64,000 bases of DNA from Lactarius indigo (GCA_025766275.1 JAFKAC010000118.1:102419-166418); one strand, 5' to 3'; numbered from the stretch's first letter, positions 10,337 to 21,902 are shown. The notes: a model not told the origin generated them from the sequence alone. Translations and numbers: made by a program.

Positions 10337-11909
10337 GCTGGAATGGTGAGATGAGTATGCCCAAGCCGCACACATATGGTGTGGATGGATGGTGGTCATG
10401 TGACTAACTAATCATATGACAACATTTCAGTGTGATGTTTGCATTGTACAAACATCATGCCAAACCAGTGTTATGGTCCACTTGCCATATCAAGCTTAGA
10501 GGTTATTGGGTTCCCTTGTACAGACTTTACAGGCCTACATGCCTACCTTCTGATGTTCTGATATTTCATGTACGTTCTGATTGGCTGTCACATCTGTGCT
10601 GACTGATACGATACTGAGGGCTTTATGCCATTGGTTGTACTTATCTATGACTCGGTATGACTTGTGTACAATACTAGGATTCCTGAGTTCAGATCTGACT
10701 GTGAACTTTACTGTGTACTAGTATATAGGTAGTATGCTGGGATGGAGCATTCCCCAGCTTAAGTTCTTGTATTCTCCTGCCTTTCAATAGGACTCTGAGT
10801 TATCCCCTCCTTTGTGACTTGTCACTTGCCTCCCATCTCTCCTTTGGTTGACAGCTGCTCAACTTCTTCTTTTATTCCCTGACTGTCTCATCAGGAGGTT
10901 GCCTTGTCTTGACTACAAAGGGGACACTTTGGCACTTTGGCCCATTCCACAAGTAGTAGTCACATGCCAACACCTGATAATTGTCCAAGTCAGACACTAT
11001 GCCAGCAGGAACATAACATTGATCTTCCTGTAATCCTGTACAGGGCACAGCTTTCCATCCTTCTTTTTGATGAAGAAGAAGGATGATGCATATGGAGATT
11101 TAGAGGGGCATATATATCCCTTCTTTAACTGTTCATCAATCCATTCATGTAGTTTCTTATCTTCTTGAGTCATGGGGTATATCTTGCAATCAATAGCATC
11201 AGCAGTCCCAGGTTTGAACTCAATGGTGTGATCCCAGGGCCTGCTGGGTGGAAACCTGTCTGATGCCTCTTCACTGAAGAGGCATGCAAATTGTTGGTAT
11301 TCTGCCAGTAATTCTGCTTTTGTAGTATATTGCTGGGTGGCAATGGCAAGGTCTGTAGCGGTGGCTCTAATTTGGCAGCCTTCCTCAAATTGTTGTTGTT
11401 GTTCATCAGTGACAACACAGGAGTGTACAACTTCATAATCATCATCCTGTACAGAGGTGGCTGCAACAATGAGTTTGGTTCATTTAATGCAAGGGTTTAC
11501 AGACTGGATGATGATGGGGAACATTCCCTCATGTATAGCGGCTTGTGACCATTTGATCTGTGGGTCATACATGGCCAGCCATGGGTATCCTAATACAATG
11601 TCTTCATTTCTGATATCAGTGATAAGGAAGCATATTTCCTTATTTATGCCTTTAGTTTGGACATCAACATTGACATAATGGGTGATACTCCCGGCTTTGT
11701 TTTCTGTGTTGTTGATATTCCATATTTTCTTCAGGTTGTCAAGTAATTTGGTCCCAAATCCCATCCTTTTGACAAAGAAGGGTCTCATGAAGCAATGGGT
11801 TGCTCCTGAGTTGATCAGTGCTCATATGTTGGCCATTGCATAACTGGTGTGAATTGATACTGGAATTCTCATAGAATGGTAGCAAGTTATGATTACACTG
11901 TTACAATTT

Positions 11910-11953
11910 ACTGCCCTCACCCAGGCTGATGGGTTTAGGCATCCTGAAAACCC
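11910..11953 (-). promoter_or_regulatory. -1 frameshift site of element H
   Basis: On the minus strand GGGTTTT (plus 11947-11953) is followed after 6 nt by GCCT-AA-ACCC, an 8-nt loop, and GGGT-GA-GGGC. This is the same heptamer, spacer and stem as in elements A, B and C. The element is dead, so the site is a fossil. Confidence 0.75.
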
Positions 11954-14457
11954 TCCTTCTTCCACAATTGTTGGAGGATAATGTCCTTTACATCATCTGA
12001 TTCTCCTGCCACTCTGTTTAGCCAGTCATTGGCATGCTGTTGCAGCGGTGCATCTTGAACTGCTCACATAGTGTTGATAAGTGACCTGCACACATTTAGC
12101 AGCTCATATGGACCAGACTTGCAGCATGGACTGCTTTAGATTAGATTTATTAGGACTTGTAGATTATGCATTATCTGATCTGTACAATCTAGTCGTCATG
12201 TATGACATCACTGTACTTCTATGACATCATACCTCCAGACTTTGCATTGTACTCAATGCCTTTGTACTTTCCTTTGTTCTATACTTATTATGATGTCACT
12301 ATGATATCATTTAGTTCTGGACTCTTCTTTTTCTCCCTCTCTTTGTTCTCAAAGCATCCACTCCTTTGTCCCTTTGTAGAACAATACTGCCCTTGTATTC
12401 TGTGACTAGTGTTACTAGCATTGTACTATTGTCACCCTCTGTAGGAGTATAAGTAGAGTACCATGTACACTCCTGGTCCACATCAGTTCTCTCACTGCTG
12501 TGTGCCAGAACACCTCTTTGCTTCCACTTGCAAGATCTCCCTCTGCTGCTTTCCAGCTGCTCAGTTTATCTCACCACAGTCTTCAGTCCACTGTGAGTAT
12601 ACTGTCCATCTGTGCTGTTCATCATATAGCAACATCTGGTCCTTGTTGATGGTAATTGGTGTCTATGAACCAACTGCTTGATGCTTGGGGTTGGTAACCT
12701 CCCCTTGGTTGTCTGAAATCGCGAGCAATGTGTCCATCCTTTCTGCAATTGTAGCATGTGACTGGCCTTTGGTTATTCTGTCCTCTGCTTCGTTGTAAGA
12801 ATCCTCCTCTTGGTTGATATGGGGGATGCAGAGCTAATATGTCTTCTGCTCCCACAAGTCACCCTCAAATACAATCTGCTGATGTATCCATAGCATTGTG
12901 ATCACAGTATCGTAAATTGTGTGGCTGCCAGGTACTTTGTGGTGGACCCTGCCACTGATGCTGTTGCTGGTGTGGTCACTCTTGTTTTTGTGGTGCTCCT
13001 TTATTGAGCATGGCTTTGAGATGCATGTATTGTTGTTGTTAGGTAGTGGCAGCTTCTTCCCACTCATGGTAGTTTCACAGAGAGTCAAGGGTGTAGACCT
13101 TTGAATATAGGTCTTTTGGTAGTCCACTCAGGATTAGATCCAGTGTTTGAGGATCATCAAGCCTGTACTGAGCGCAGTGTACTAATTGTTCAAACTGGGT
13201 GCAATACTCATCTAGATTGCCTCCAATCATTTTAAGTCCTTTCTTGAGCTTGTATTGAGCTTGTTCCTGTTTCATAGTGTTTTCTGAAGCACTGCATAAA
13301 GCTGTGTGTGACTTCATTCCACAATCCTTCACTCATTCAAGGTATACCAGTTTGTATCTGGCTATTAAGCCATGTAAGCATGGCTAATACCCATTTGCTG
13401 ACATTGACATGTAAGAGAGGAAAAGCAGGGCGCATCAGTAAGATGTAGCCATGATGCCCTTGTCCACATTCATGCCCCAATAGACATGCCATTGTGTGAG
13501 AAATGCTTCAACTTTAGTGTGTTCTCTGTCAAATACTATGGGTGTCTCACCAGCTAACTTGTTATTTTGGGGAGGAATTACAAGACCTGCACCTGGTATC
13601 CTGCCTCCACCTCCTGATGGCCCTCCTGGGTATCCACCAGGGAATCCTCCAAATCCTCCCCCTCATGGGGGTGGTTCTTCTCCAGGTAACCCCCCAGGGG
13701 GTCCTCTTCCACTAGGTGGGTCAGGTATGTCCAGTCCTATGGCATGGTGAATTGCTACATCATTGTCAGTCATACAATGACCAGTTTGTGGGTTGATAGG
13801 AACCAATATGGCTTGTGCTTCCTGCATAATTCACTGTTGTTCTTCTTGTGCTAACTGATCAAGGGTGTTGGCTGCCAATTGTTCTTCTTCACAAGTGATG
13901 GTGGTGGTAGCCATTGCAACTACTGGACTGTGAATGTGAATTGTTTCAGGTTCTGGTTGTTGAATAATGAGTGACTCAGTTTGTTGTATGATATGTTCAC
14001 CAATAGTAGCTCCTACTAAGCTGGCATCTTCTGCTGGGGTGTTTCCTCTACTGGGAGACTCTTGACTTTCAGAGGCTTCTTCTCTGCTAATCCCTTCATC
14101 CATGTGTTCCTGTGCTTGTCCAGTCCATCAATGGGACTGTAGTCTGCACAGCTATTAAGCTCTTGTGCATCAATGTTGCAGTTGTAGTTCCTTCCTGCTG
14201 GGCATACAATATCCCAGTGATGATCTATGGGGTTTCATGTAACCTTGGTCCAACAAAGGTGATTGAAGTTGAACTCAATGGGTTGGTAACAGTTAGGACC
14301 ATTAAACTCTACAAAGTATCTGGTGTCTTCTCCCTGTTCTCTTCACTAGGCAGCTCCCAGGAATCTTGTTGGTATGTTGCAATCTCCTTTTCATTTAAGG
14401 GAATACAGACAGAAAGACATCCACTGTTCTCTTGTCAGATACACCATGTTGAAGAAT
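11954..14457 (-). pseudogene. gag: gag of element H, decayed
   Basis: Minus-strand Gag related to, but distinct from, those of A-C. Segments: N-terminal part 14440-14110; acidic and hydrophobic linker 14103-13831; Pro/Gly-rich piece near 13700; capsid segment 13332-13075 (KGLKMIGGNLDEYCTQFEQL, then ...DPQTLDLILSGLPKDLY...); zinc knuckle near 12740 (CYNCRKDGHIARD with the final Cys lost). Segments lie in different frames and carry TGA stops. A family-E solo LTR splits it at 12072-12624. Gag would form the particle and bind RNA. This copy cannot. Confidence 0.8.
12072..12624 (+). mobile_element. Solo LTR, family E (553 bp), in H gag
   Basis: Ends TGTTGATAAG and TTCATCA. Flanks are CATAG (12067-12071) and TATAG (12625-12629), a 5-bp duplication with one change. 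It contains TATAAGTA near 12449 and the CTCACCACAGTCTT block seen in all E copies. No internal E element is present in the window, so its class is unknown. Confidence 0.88.
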
Positions 14458-14466
14458 CTTGGTCTT
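14456..14466 (-). promoter_or_regulatory. Self-priming PBS of element H
   Basis: Minus-strand AAGACCAAGAT, 2 nt after the LTR end at 14469. The partner word in the H LTR is ATCTTTGTCTT (one change), near 17675 on the other side of the foldback element. Confidence 0.75.
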
Positions 14467-14944
14467 AATGTTATGCTCCATGGGCGTTAGTCTGACTTGG
14501 ACTTGTGATGGTGTAGACAACTTAGCAAATGACAGGCAAATGGGGACCATATGTCAACCCAATGCAAGATGAATGGGGGCTCAACAGCTCACAACCACAG
14601 CAAAGATGAATAAGAGGCTCAACCCTTGGTAAGTTAAAGCAGAAGCACACTTACACATAATGATCTGCCATGACTTCCATAACTGATGGGCCAACCGATG
14701 GTGAGAGTCTTACATATGTCATGGGCCAGCTGATGTCGGCTCGGAGACATTTACTCTGGAGTTGTGGTCCGAAGGAGTAGATATGGGAGTGCACAGGGAT
14801 TTTCAGATATCTAGAAATCATTAGTGGAGAGATGGAACTGAAGGAAGCACTCCAAGACCATATGTGTATAATGGAGTGGGGTGTATAAACATCTGCAGGT
14901 CCAAGGAAATTGCACATGTTCTGGAGGAGCACATCCAAGATTAT

Positions 14945-15895
14945 ATGGGTGTGCCAGAGGGTATAAACATGTATGGGTGTCTGAGATATCTCGGACATGC
15001 TTCGGACCAATATGTCCGAGATTACGTCCACATACTGGAGGGTATTAACATGTATGGGTGTCCGAGATATCTTGGACATGTTCTGGACCAATATGTCCGA
15101 GATTATGTGCACATACTGGAGGGTATTAACATGTATGGGTGTCCAAGATATCTCGGACATGCTTCAGACCAATATGTCCAAGATTACGTCCACATACTGG
15201 AGGGTATTAACATGTATGGGTGTCCGAGATATCTCGGACATGTTCTGGACCAATATGTCTGAGATTACATCCACATAGTGGAGGGTATTAACATGTATGG
15301 GTGTCTGAGATATCTCAGACATGCTTCGGACCAATATGTCCGAGATTATGTCCACATATTAGAGGGTATTAACATGTATGGGTGTCCAAGATATCTTGGA
15401 CATGTTACGGACCAATATGTCCGAGATTACATCCACATACTGGAGGGTATTAACATGTATGGGTGTCCGAGATATCTTGGACATGTTCTGGACCAATATG
15501 TCAGAGATTATATAGGTGTATTGGAGGGTATTAACATGTATGGGTGTCCGAGATATCTCGGACATGCTTCAGACAAATATGTCTGAGATTATGTCCACAT
15601 ATTAGAGGGTATTAACATGTATGGGTGTCCAAGATATCTCGGACATGTTATGGACCAATAGGTCCGAGATTATATAGGTGTACTGGAGGGTATAAACATG
15701 TATGGATGTCCAAACAATCTCGGACATGCTTCAGACCAATATGTCCGAGATTATGTCCATATACTGGAGGGTATAAACATGTATGGGTGTTTGAGATATC
15801 TCAGACATGTTCCAGAGCAATATGTCTGAGATTATGTGGGTATACCAGAGGGTATAAACATGTACAGGTGTCCAAGATATCTCTGGATGATTAGC
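14945..15895 (+). repeat. 81-bp tandem array, left arm
   Basis: About 11-12 units with exact 81-bp spacing (ACATGTATGGG at 14967, 15048, 15129, 15210...). Each unit carries a 20-bp perfect palindrome with arms TGTCCGAGAT and ATCTCGGACA and a second TGTCCGAGATTA word. Since 81 is 27 codons, open frames run through the array with a 27-residue period; I do not call them genes. Confidence 0.95.
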
Positions 15896-16274
15896 CTAGA
15901 GTGTCTAGCCATGTGTATGCATTCAGAGACTAGGACCCCATAGATATATTCTGCATGAATTGTTTCCACAGCCAAGGCTCATGTATGTGTACTTATTATG
16001 TTCTCTCCCATTGTAATGATTACCCCATGTTACTTGATTGGAACATGTACACTTCCTTTATTATTAGTTATTAGTCTAATTGATCAGGCACAAAGGACAG
16101 TATGTGTCATTTCCATTCATTTCAGAGTATTTAGTAAGTTCTCTTTGTTATGACTTGACACATCCAGTGTCACAGTGTAAGCTCCACTCAATCATTTCTA
16201 CACTTGATGACTTCCACAAAGCCTTGAAGTGTTTCCTGCCTGATAAACTCCAGCACACCCACATAATGTATTGC
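15896..16274. other. Unique centre of the foldback element
   Basis: A non-repetitive spacer of about 380 bp between the two arms. A short open frame at 16080-16373 runs into the right arm. I see no motif in it and do not call it a gene. Confidence 0.6.
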
Positions 16275-17345
16275 TCCAGAACATGTCCAAAATATCTTGG
16301 ACATCCATACATGTTAATACCCTCAGTATGTGGACGTACTAATCTCGGACATATTGGTCTGAAGCATGTCTGAGATATCTTGGACACCCATACATGTTAA
16401 TACCCTCCAATATGTGGACGTAATCTCGGACATATTGGTCCGAAGCATGTCTGAGATATCTTGGACACCCATACATGTTAATACCCTCCAGTATGTGGAT
16501 GTAATCTCGGACATATTGGTCCGAAGCATGTCCGAGATTTTTGGACACCCATACATGTTTATACCCTCTAATATGTGGACGTAATCTCGGACATATTGGT
16601 CTGAAGCATGTCCGAGATATCTCGGACACCCATACATGTTAATACCCTCTAATATGTGGACGTAATCTTGGACATATTGGTCCGAAGCATGTCCAAGATA
16701 TCTTGGACACCCATACATGTTAATACCCTCCAGTATGTGCACATAATCTCGGACATATTGGTCCAAAGATATCTTGGACACCCATACATGTTAATAATAC
16801 CCTCCAGTATGTGGATGTAATCTCGGACATATTGGTCCGAAGCATGTCCGAGATATCTCGGACACCCATACATGTTAATACCCTCTAATATGTGGACGTA
16901 ATCTTGGACATATTGGTCCAAAGCATGTCCGAGATATCTCGGACACCCATACATGTTAATACCCTCCAGTATGTGCACATAATCTTGGACATATTGGTCC
17001 AAAGCATGTCCAAGATATCTCAGACACCCATAAATGTTTATACCCTCCAGTATATGGACATAATCTTGGACATATTGGTCTGAAGCATGTCCGAGATATC
17101 TCAGACACCTATACATGTTAATACCCTCCAATACACCTATATAATCTCGGACCTATTGGTCCGTAACATGTCCGAGATATCTCGGACACCCATACATGTT
17201 AATACCCTCTAATATGTGGACATAATCTCAGACATATTGGTCTGAAGCATGTCCGAGATATCTCACACACCCATACATGTTAATACCCTCCAGTATGTGA
17301 ACATAATCTCGGACATATTGGTCCGGTACATGTCTGAGGTATCTT
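16275..17345 (-). repeat. 81-bp tandem array, right arm (inverted)
   Basis: About 13 units of the left-arm monomer in reverse complement (GGACACCCATACATGTTAAT... every 81 bp, one unit shortened near 16760). Outside it at 17346-17460 lie two copies of an AGATACATTCTCAGATGTGG unit. With the left arm it makes an imperfect inverted repeat of about 1 kb per arm. Confidence 0.95.
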
Positions 17346-17892
17346 CACCATCTGGCCAAGATACATTCTCAGATGTGGTTCTTAGCCATCTGTCCGAGAT
17401 ACATTCTCAGATGTGGTTCTTAACTATCCGTCCGAGATATGTTCTTGGACTCGGAGATATTTATACATTTTGTCCGTCCGAGCCGATGTCGGTTGACTCA
17501 TGAGTCTTGGGAGATTCTTTGCTGTCAGCCAACGTCAGCTGGCCCATGACATATGAAAGATTCTCACCATCGGTTGGCCCATCAGTTATGGAAGTCATGC
17601 CAGATCATTGGCTGACACTTAGTCCAAGACTAAGGCAGACAAAAGATGAATCAGAGAGTGGATTGAAGAAGACAAAGATGGGGACTCTTGGTCTTCTGCA
17701 ACTACTGCTTATACAGATACACATGGGCTTTAAAGAGCCACTTGAACAGTAGGTAACAAATAGCATAACTAGCTCAAACCCTAGTACTGCTATCCTAGGA
17801 ATGAGTCATACATGAGTCACAATCACATGTGAACTACTATGCAGACTGATACAATGTAAGAGTCCATGACTAATACTGAGTTGGACCATAGT

Positions 17893-18330
17893 TGTTACGA
17901 TTCCTTACTGTACCAGTTGTGACTACAGCTATAAGGTAGATTAGTCATGGACTCAGGGTTTACGATAGGAGGTAGGCGATACGGTTATGACTCGATCCTA
18001 GTACAGGTAGTAGTAGTATTAGGATTGTGGTACTTACGCGATATGTTGGATGCTACATACGGTGACTCATAGCAGCGCTTGAAAGCCTGCTCAATGTGTA
18101 TTTAAGGTAGCTACAGAAGACCAAGATATGCCATCTTGGTCTTCTTCAATTGTCACTTTCTCTCTGTCTTTGTCATCGCCTTTCAGTCAGTTCAAGAGGA
18201 CATACTTGCCTAGTGCTTGCACGCATCTAGGATCGCCTTTGAGCCATACATTCAACAGGAATGTGTTTAGCTAAGTCAAGTCGCCTTAATTATCAAGCTC
18301 AAGTTGAGCTAACGCCGTGACGGCGTTACA
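17893..18330 (+). mobile_element. 5' LTR of element B (438 bp)
   Basis: Ends TGTTACGATT and GGCGTTACA. TATTTAAGG near 18099 lies about 34 nt before ATCTTGGTCTT at about 18133-18143, the presumed mRNA start. The last 20 bp hold the inverted repeat TAACG...CGTTA. Confidence 0.95.
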
Positions 18331-18332
18331 TC

Positions 18333-18343
18333 AAGACCAAGAT
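18333..18343 (+). promoter_or_regulatory. Self-priming PBS of element B
   Basis: AAGACCAAGAT, 2 nt after the LTR, is perfectly complementary to ATCTTGGTCTT in its own LTR. The GTG that begins gag follows at 18350. Confidence 0.85.
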
Positions 18344-18349
18344 CCCATT

Positions 18350-20978
18350 GTGGCGACTGTCAACACCTGCGATCAGTGGATGAGCTTCTGTCCATATTAC
18401 TTGGAGTGAAGAGGAGATCGCAACGTACCCACCTGATTCCTGGGAGCAGCAAGGTGGAGAGACCAAGGAGACAAAACCAGATATTTCGTGGAATTTAATG
18501 GACCTACAAGGTTCAGTCAGACCCATTGAGTTCAACTTTGACCATTTGTGCTGGGTAGAAATTACATGGAACCCCATAGATCATTGCTGGGACATTGTTA
18601 GACCAGCAGGAAGAAACTACCAGTGCAATATTGACACATGAGAACTAAACTCAAGAGCCGACTGGGGACCAATAGATGGCCAACTACAAGAGCACTCCAC
18701 AGGAGAAGCTGTAAGTGAAGAAACCGAAGAAGATGAAGAAAGAAGCAAAGAAATTCGACCCCAGAGCGTCGGCCCCATCGAACAGTACACCATTCAGCAA
18801 GCTGAGTCCTTGCATATCTCCAAGCAGCCCGAGGTCATCCACGTATGCTCACCAGCTGCAGAAATGGCCACAACAACTATGACAGAACAAGAGATCCTCA
18901 CTATGTGGGAGCAAGTGGCGCAAGAAGCGGCCAATGCCATTAGACAAGAATCTCAATGACATCTCCTACCCATCAACCCAGAGATGGGGCACTGTATGAC
19001 TGCAGATGATGCAGCAATCTTTAGGGCCATTGGCCCTGACCAAGGCGACCCTCCATCAGGAGGAGGAAGAAGACAAGGACTACCACTCGACCCCCCACCA
19101 GAATGGGGAGGACCCCCTGGCGGAGATTTCCCATGACGACCTGGAGGAGGAGGAGACCCACCTGACCTTCCAAGAATCCCACCAGAAGGGGGACCCCCTG
19201 GTGGAGGCAGGGGCCCACCTGGAGGTGGAGGGGAAGGTGGACATGGACACGAGCATGAAAAATTGACAGGCGAGCCTCCTACTATTTTCGACAGAGATCG
19301 GACTAAGGTAGACTCATTCCTCACACAATGGCATGTATACTGGGGGATGAACCTTGACACCCCTATCATGCGCAATGACTGCTGGTGAAGTCTGCTGTTC
19401 CTCTCCTACATCAAGGGGGTATCAGTCAGCGAATGGGTGCTCTCATACCTCAAGTGGCTCAATAGGCAAATACAATGAGGGATCAACCAACATACGTGAG
19501 ATCTGTGGAATGCAGTAGCAGAAGGGTTTAACCAAAGGTTTGTTAATACCCTTGAAAGAGAACAAGCTCAAGTGCTTCTGAGAAAAGGGCTCAAAATGGT
19601 CGACGGAGACATTGACAAATACATAAATGAATTCAAGGAAGCCATGAGGAAGGCCGGATACTGCCTTAACAACCCCCAGACTATTGACCTATTTACCAAA
19701 GGGCTTCCAAAGAAGCTCTATGAGAAAACCTACGACTTGGACGAGCCAGAAACGTTTGACGAATGGAAGTGAGCGACTCTTCACCGACAACGCAACTATA
19801 TCCACATTCAAGTGAGGGTGGACGAATATAAAGATACCAATAAGCCAAAGAAGACAGGAAATGCTGGATGGACCGTCCCTCAGAACCTCGCAAACCCATG
19901 AGCAATGGACACTTCCGCTGACCAAACTAAGGTTAGGTTGGCAGGGTCAGAAGAAATTGTTGATAAGTGACCCTTGCGCACTTAGCAGCTCTAACGGACC
20001 GGACTTACAGATATGGACTGCTGTAGATTAATTAGAACCGCTTTAGATTAGATTTGATCTGTACAATCTCGGACTTCTTTATCTATGACATCATATACAA
20101 TGACATCACATGGACATATCCAGACTCTTCATTGTACTACGCGTTCTTGTATCTTTCTTTGTTCTTCTTTAGGACTATCCTTATTATGATGTCACTATGA
20201 TATCATTTACTTCTGGACTCTCCTTGTTCTTTCTGTCCTTGTTCTCAGAACGTCCACTCCTTTGTCCATTTGTAGAACAATAACTACCTTGTAGTATGTG
20301 ACTTGTGTTACATCCCTTGTATAGTGTCACTCCCAGAAAGTGTATAAGTAGAGTAGCATGTACGCTCCTGGTCCACATCAGTTCTCACTGTTTGTGTGCC
20401 AGGTAAGCTCCCTCTTCTCCAATGTATATGATCAGTTCTCACTGTTTGTGTGCCAGACACCTCTGCTTTACTTGCCTGACAACTCCCTGTTGCTGCTTCA
20501 AGCACTCTCTGCATATCTCACCACAGTCACCTTTGCCACTGTGAGTATGCTCTCTATCTGTGCTGTTCATCAGAAATTGACTATAGAAGACCACCCTATA
20601 CCAACCAACCTCCATTCCCGCCAAGGGGGGGGCCGGGGGTGAGAGGATGAGGAAGAGGGGGATCCCAACAGGATCTCAGGACAGTGCTCTGCTATAACTG
20701 TCATGCACCAGGACATCTCTCACGAAACTGCCCCCATCCTAGACAACCACGGCAGTGGCAACCAAGTCCCGGGCAAGCTGGACCATCTAATGTCCACACC
20801 ATGGAGACGGATTATTATATACAAGAGCTGCTGCCGGCCCAGATCCAAGCAGTAACTACAAGCAAAATGGCGGAGGAACGAGCAAAGGAATGGCTCACCA
20901 GGGTCGTGAATTCCCTGGACGAAGTAAAGGACCTGATATTGCAGGACTTGTGGGGTAGAGAGGGTTTTCAGAATGCCT
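18350..20978 (+). pseudogene. gag: gag of element B, decayed
   Basis: It aligns throughout with the Gag of element A: N-terminal domain (WNPIDHCWDIVRPAGRN), acidic linker, Pro/Gly-rich tract, capsid block near 19280-19500, KGLKMVDGDIDKYINEF near 19590 and zinc knuckle CYNCHAPGHLSRNC near 20692. Stops include TGA at 18639 (A has CGC GAG... in GCGCGAG), 19474 (A: CAACGAGGG) and 19769 (A: AAGCGGGCA). An ACG in A's AUG-free leader has become ATG at 18385. A solo E LTR splits the gene at 19958-20572. Confidence 0.9.
19958..20572 (+). mobile_element. Solo LTR, family E (615 bp), in B gag
   Basis: Ends TGTTGATAAG and TTCATCA, with the perfect duplication GAAAT at 19953-19957 and 20573-20577. It carries TATAAGTA near 20342. 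An internal ~40 bp stretch around CAGTTCTCACTGTTTGTGTGCCAG is duplicated (20389 and 20433), which explains its greater length than the other E copies. Confidence 0.95.
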
Positions 20979-21002
20979 GAACCCATTGGCCTGGGTGAGG
21001 GC
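20962..21002 (+). promoter_or_regulatory. -1 frameshift site of element B
   Basis: GGGTTTT at 20962-20968, a 6-nt spacer, then GCCT-GA-ACCC, 8-nt loop, GGGT-GA-GGGC ending at 21002. Stem bases are the same as in A; loop and spacer differ. Confidence 0.8.
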
Positions 21003-21418
21003 TCTAAATTGTAATTCTGTAATCATGATGCGCTTTTGTTCTCTTCAAATTCCAGTCTCGATTCACACAAATTACCAAATGGCCAACATCAAAGCACTAG
21101 TCGATTTGGGTGCCACGGATAACTTCCTGCACCCAGGCTTTGTAAAGAAAATGGGCATCGGGGTCCAACCTCTGGCCCAACCACGAAAGATTTGGAATAT
21201 AGACAACACAGAAAACAAAGCTAGGTCCATCACTCATTTTACCGATCTAGATGTGTATGCCAAAGGATACCACAGGACTATGCAGTTCCTGATCACAAAT
21301 CTTGGAAATGAAGAACTTGTCCTAGGATACCCTTGGTTGGCCACATATGAGCCAACGATTAATTGGCAGGATGCAGTCATATGAGAAGATATTATGCCAA
21401 TAATTATCAGTACGCAGG

Positions 21419-21882
21419 TGTTACGTTTCTCGTCTACGGACCCTTACTGTACCGGTTGTGACTACGGCGGTAAGGTAGATTAGTCACGGACTCGGGGTTT
21501 ACGAAGGAGTTAGGAGTTTACGAATGACTCGATCCTAGTACAAGTAGTAGTAGTATTAGGATTGCGGTACTTACGCGATACGTTGGACGCTACATTACAG
21601 TGACTCATAGCAGCGCTTGAAAGCCTGCTCTTTTTGTATTTAAGATAGCTGTAGAAGACCAAGGTTCGCCATCTTGGTCTTCTTCAATCGTCACTTCTCT
21701 TCTCTTCTCCTTTCTTCTACTCCGTTCTGTCGTGCCTCTATTCCCAGAGTGTTATCAAAATCCTAGTGTCTGCGAACATCTAGGATCCGCCTTCGAGCCA
21801 TACGTCGTGAGACGTGATCAGCTAAGTTGCAGAGTCGCCCCTTTCCAAGCTCAAGTCGAGCTAACGTCGTGACGGCGTTACA
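21419..21882 (+). mobile_element. 5' LTR of element A
   Basis: Starts TGTTACGTTT and ends GGCGTTACA. TATTTAAG is at 21637-21644 and the presumed mRNA start ATCTTGGTCTT at 21671-21681, 34 nt downstream. AAGACCAAG just upstream (21654-21662) makes an inverted repeat with the start word. TAACG (21862-21866) and CGTTA (21876-21880) make a small U5 hairpin next to the PBS. Confidence 0.97.
21637..21681 (+). promoter_or_regulatory. TATA box and presumed transcript start/primer of A
   Basis: TATTTAAG is followed at 34 nt by ATCTTGGTCTT, whose 11 bases are complementary to the PBS at 21885. In Tf1/sushi elements the first 11 nt of the mRNA fold back on the PBS, are cleaved and prime reverse transcription. 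The start site is inferred from this pairing and not measured. Confidence 0.75.
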
Positions 21883-21884
21883 TT

Positions 21885-21895
21885 AAGACCAAGAT
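21885..21895 (+). promoter_or_regulatory. Self-priming PBS of element A
   Basis: AAGACCAAGAT lies 2 nt after the LTR. It is perfectly complementary to 21671-21681 in the LTR. The GTG at 21903 begins gag 7 nt after it. Confidence 0.88.
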
Positions 21896-21902
21896 ATTCA
21901 TT

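Larger units (their letters stand above)
9724..11018. mobile_element. Solo LTR, family K (~814 bp net), carrying another solo LTR
   Basis: Ends are TGTAATAAAC and ACATAACA, with a perfect TTGAT duplication at 9719-9723 and 11019-11023, inside the RT of H. An A-type solo LTR sits within it. I see no coding sequence and no other K copy here, so its internal element type and orientation are unknown. The stretch holds no gene. Confidence 0.85.
9622..11946 (-). pseudogene. pol: pol of element H: protease and part of RT
   Basis: The minus strand from 11946 encodes a retropepsin-like region (11788-11480: KIWNINNTENKAGSITHYVN, then ...DIVLGYPWLAMYDP...), the protease-RT linker (11469-11170) and the RT start (KKKDG, then CPVQDYRKIN near 11030). 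After the solo LTR the RT continues at 9723-9622 (VHNQYPLPLIPKLITNLSNA...). There it is cut by element I and the rest of pol is lost. Catalytic protease residues (DSGA) fall in a damaged part and the YMDD region is missing. The element is dead. Confidence 0.85.
14654..17614. mobile_element. Foldback-type element with opposed 81-bp arrays
   Basis: A 2,961 bp unit inserted in the H LTR. The outer ~90 bp form terminal inverted repeats at about 88% identity (left TGATCTGCCATGACTTCC, right the complement of TGATCTGGCATGACTTCC). They are flanked by ACACTTA at 14647-14653 and 17615-17621; an 8-bp duplication with one mismatch is also possible. Inside the TIRs are two arrays of the same 81-bp unit in opposite orientation around a ~380 bp centre. 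Drosophila FB elements have this plan of long inverted repeats made of tandem subunits. No transposase is seen, so it is non-autonomous. Superfamily is unclear; hAT or Mutator-like would fit the duplication length. Confidence 0.85.

Noticed and set aside
12072..12624. Assigning LTR family E to Ty1/copia
   Set aside because: Only solo LTRs are seen. A 5-bp duplication and TG...CA ends do not separate copia from gypsy.
16080..16373. Gene in the centre of the foldback element
   Set aside because: The frame is short, ends inside the satellite arm and has no recognisable motif. A weak look of a transposase remnant was not strong enough to call.
14651..17131. Periodic open frames (27-residue repeats) in the 81-bp arrays
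   Set aside because: 81 bp is a multiple of 3, so any stop-free unit gives a long frame. They occur in both strands and several frames.
21413..21418. A 5-bp target duplication for element A
   Set aside because: Only CAGG matches on both sides. The fifth base differs (GCAGG left, CAGGA right), so I report 4 bp.
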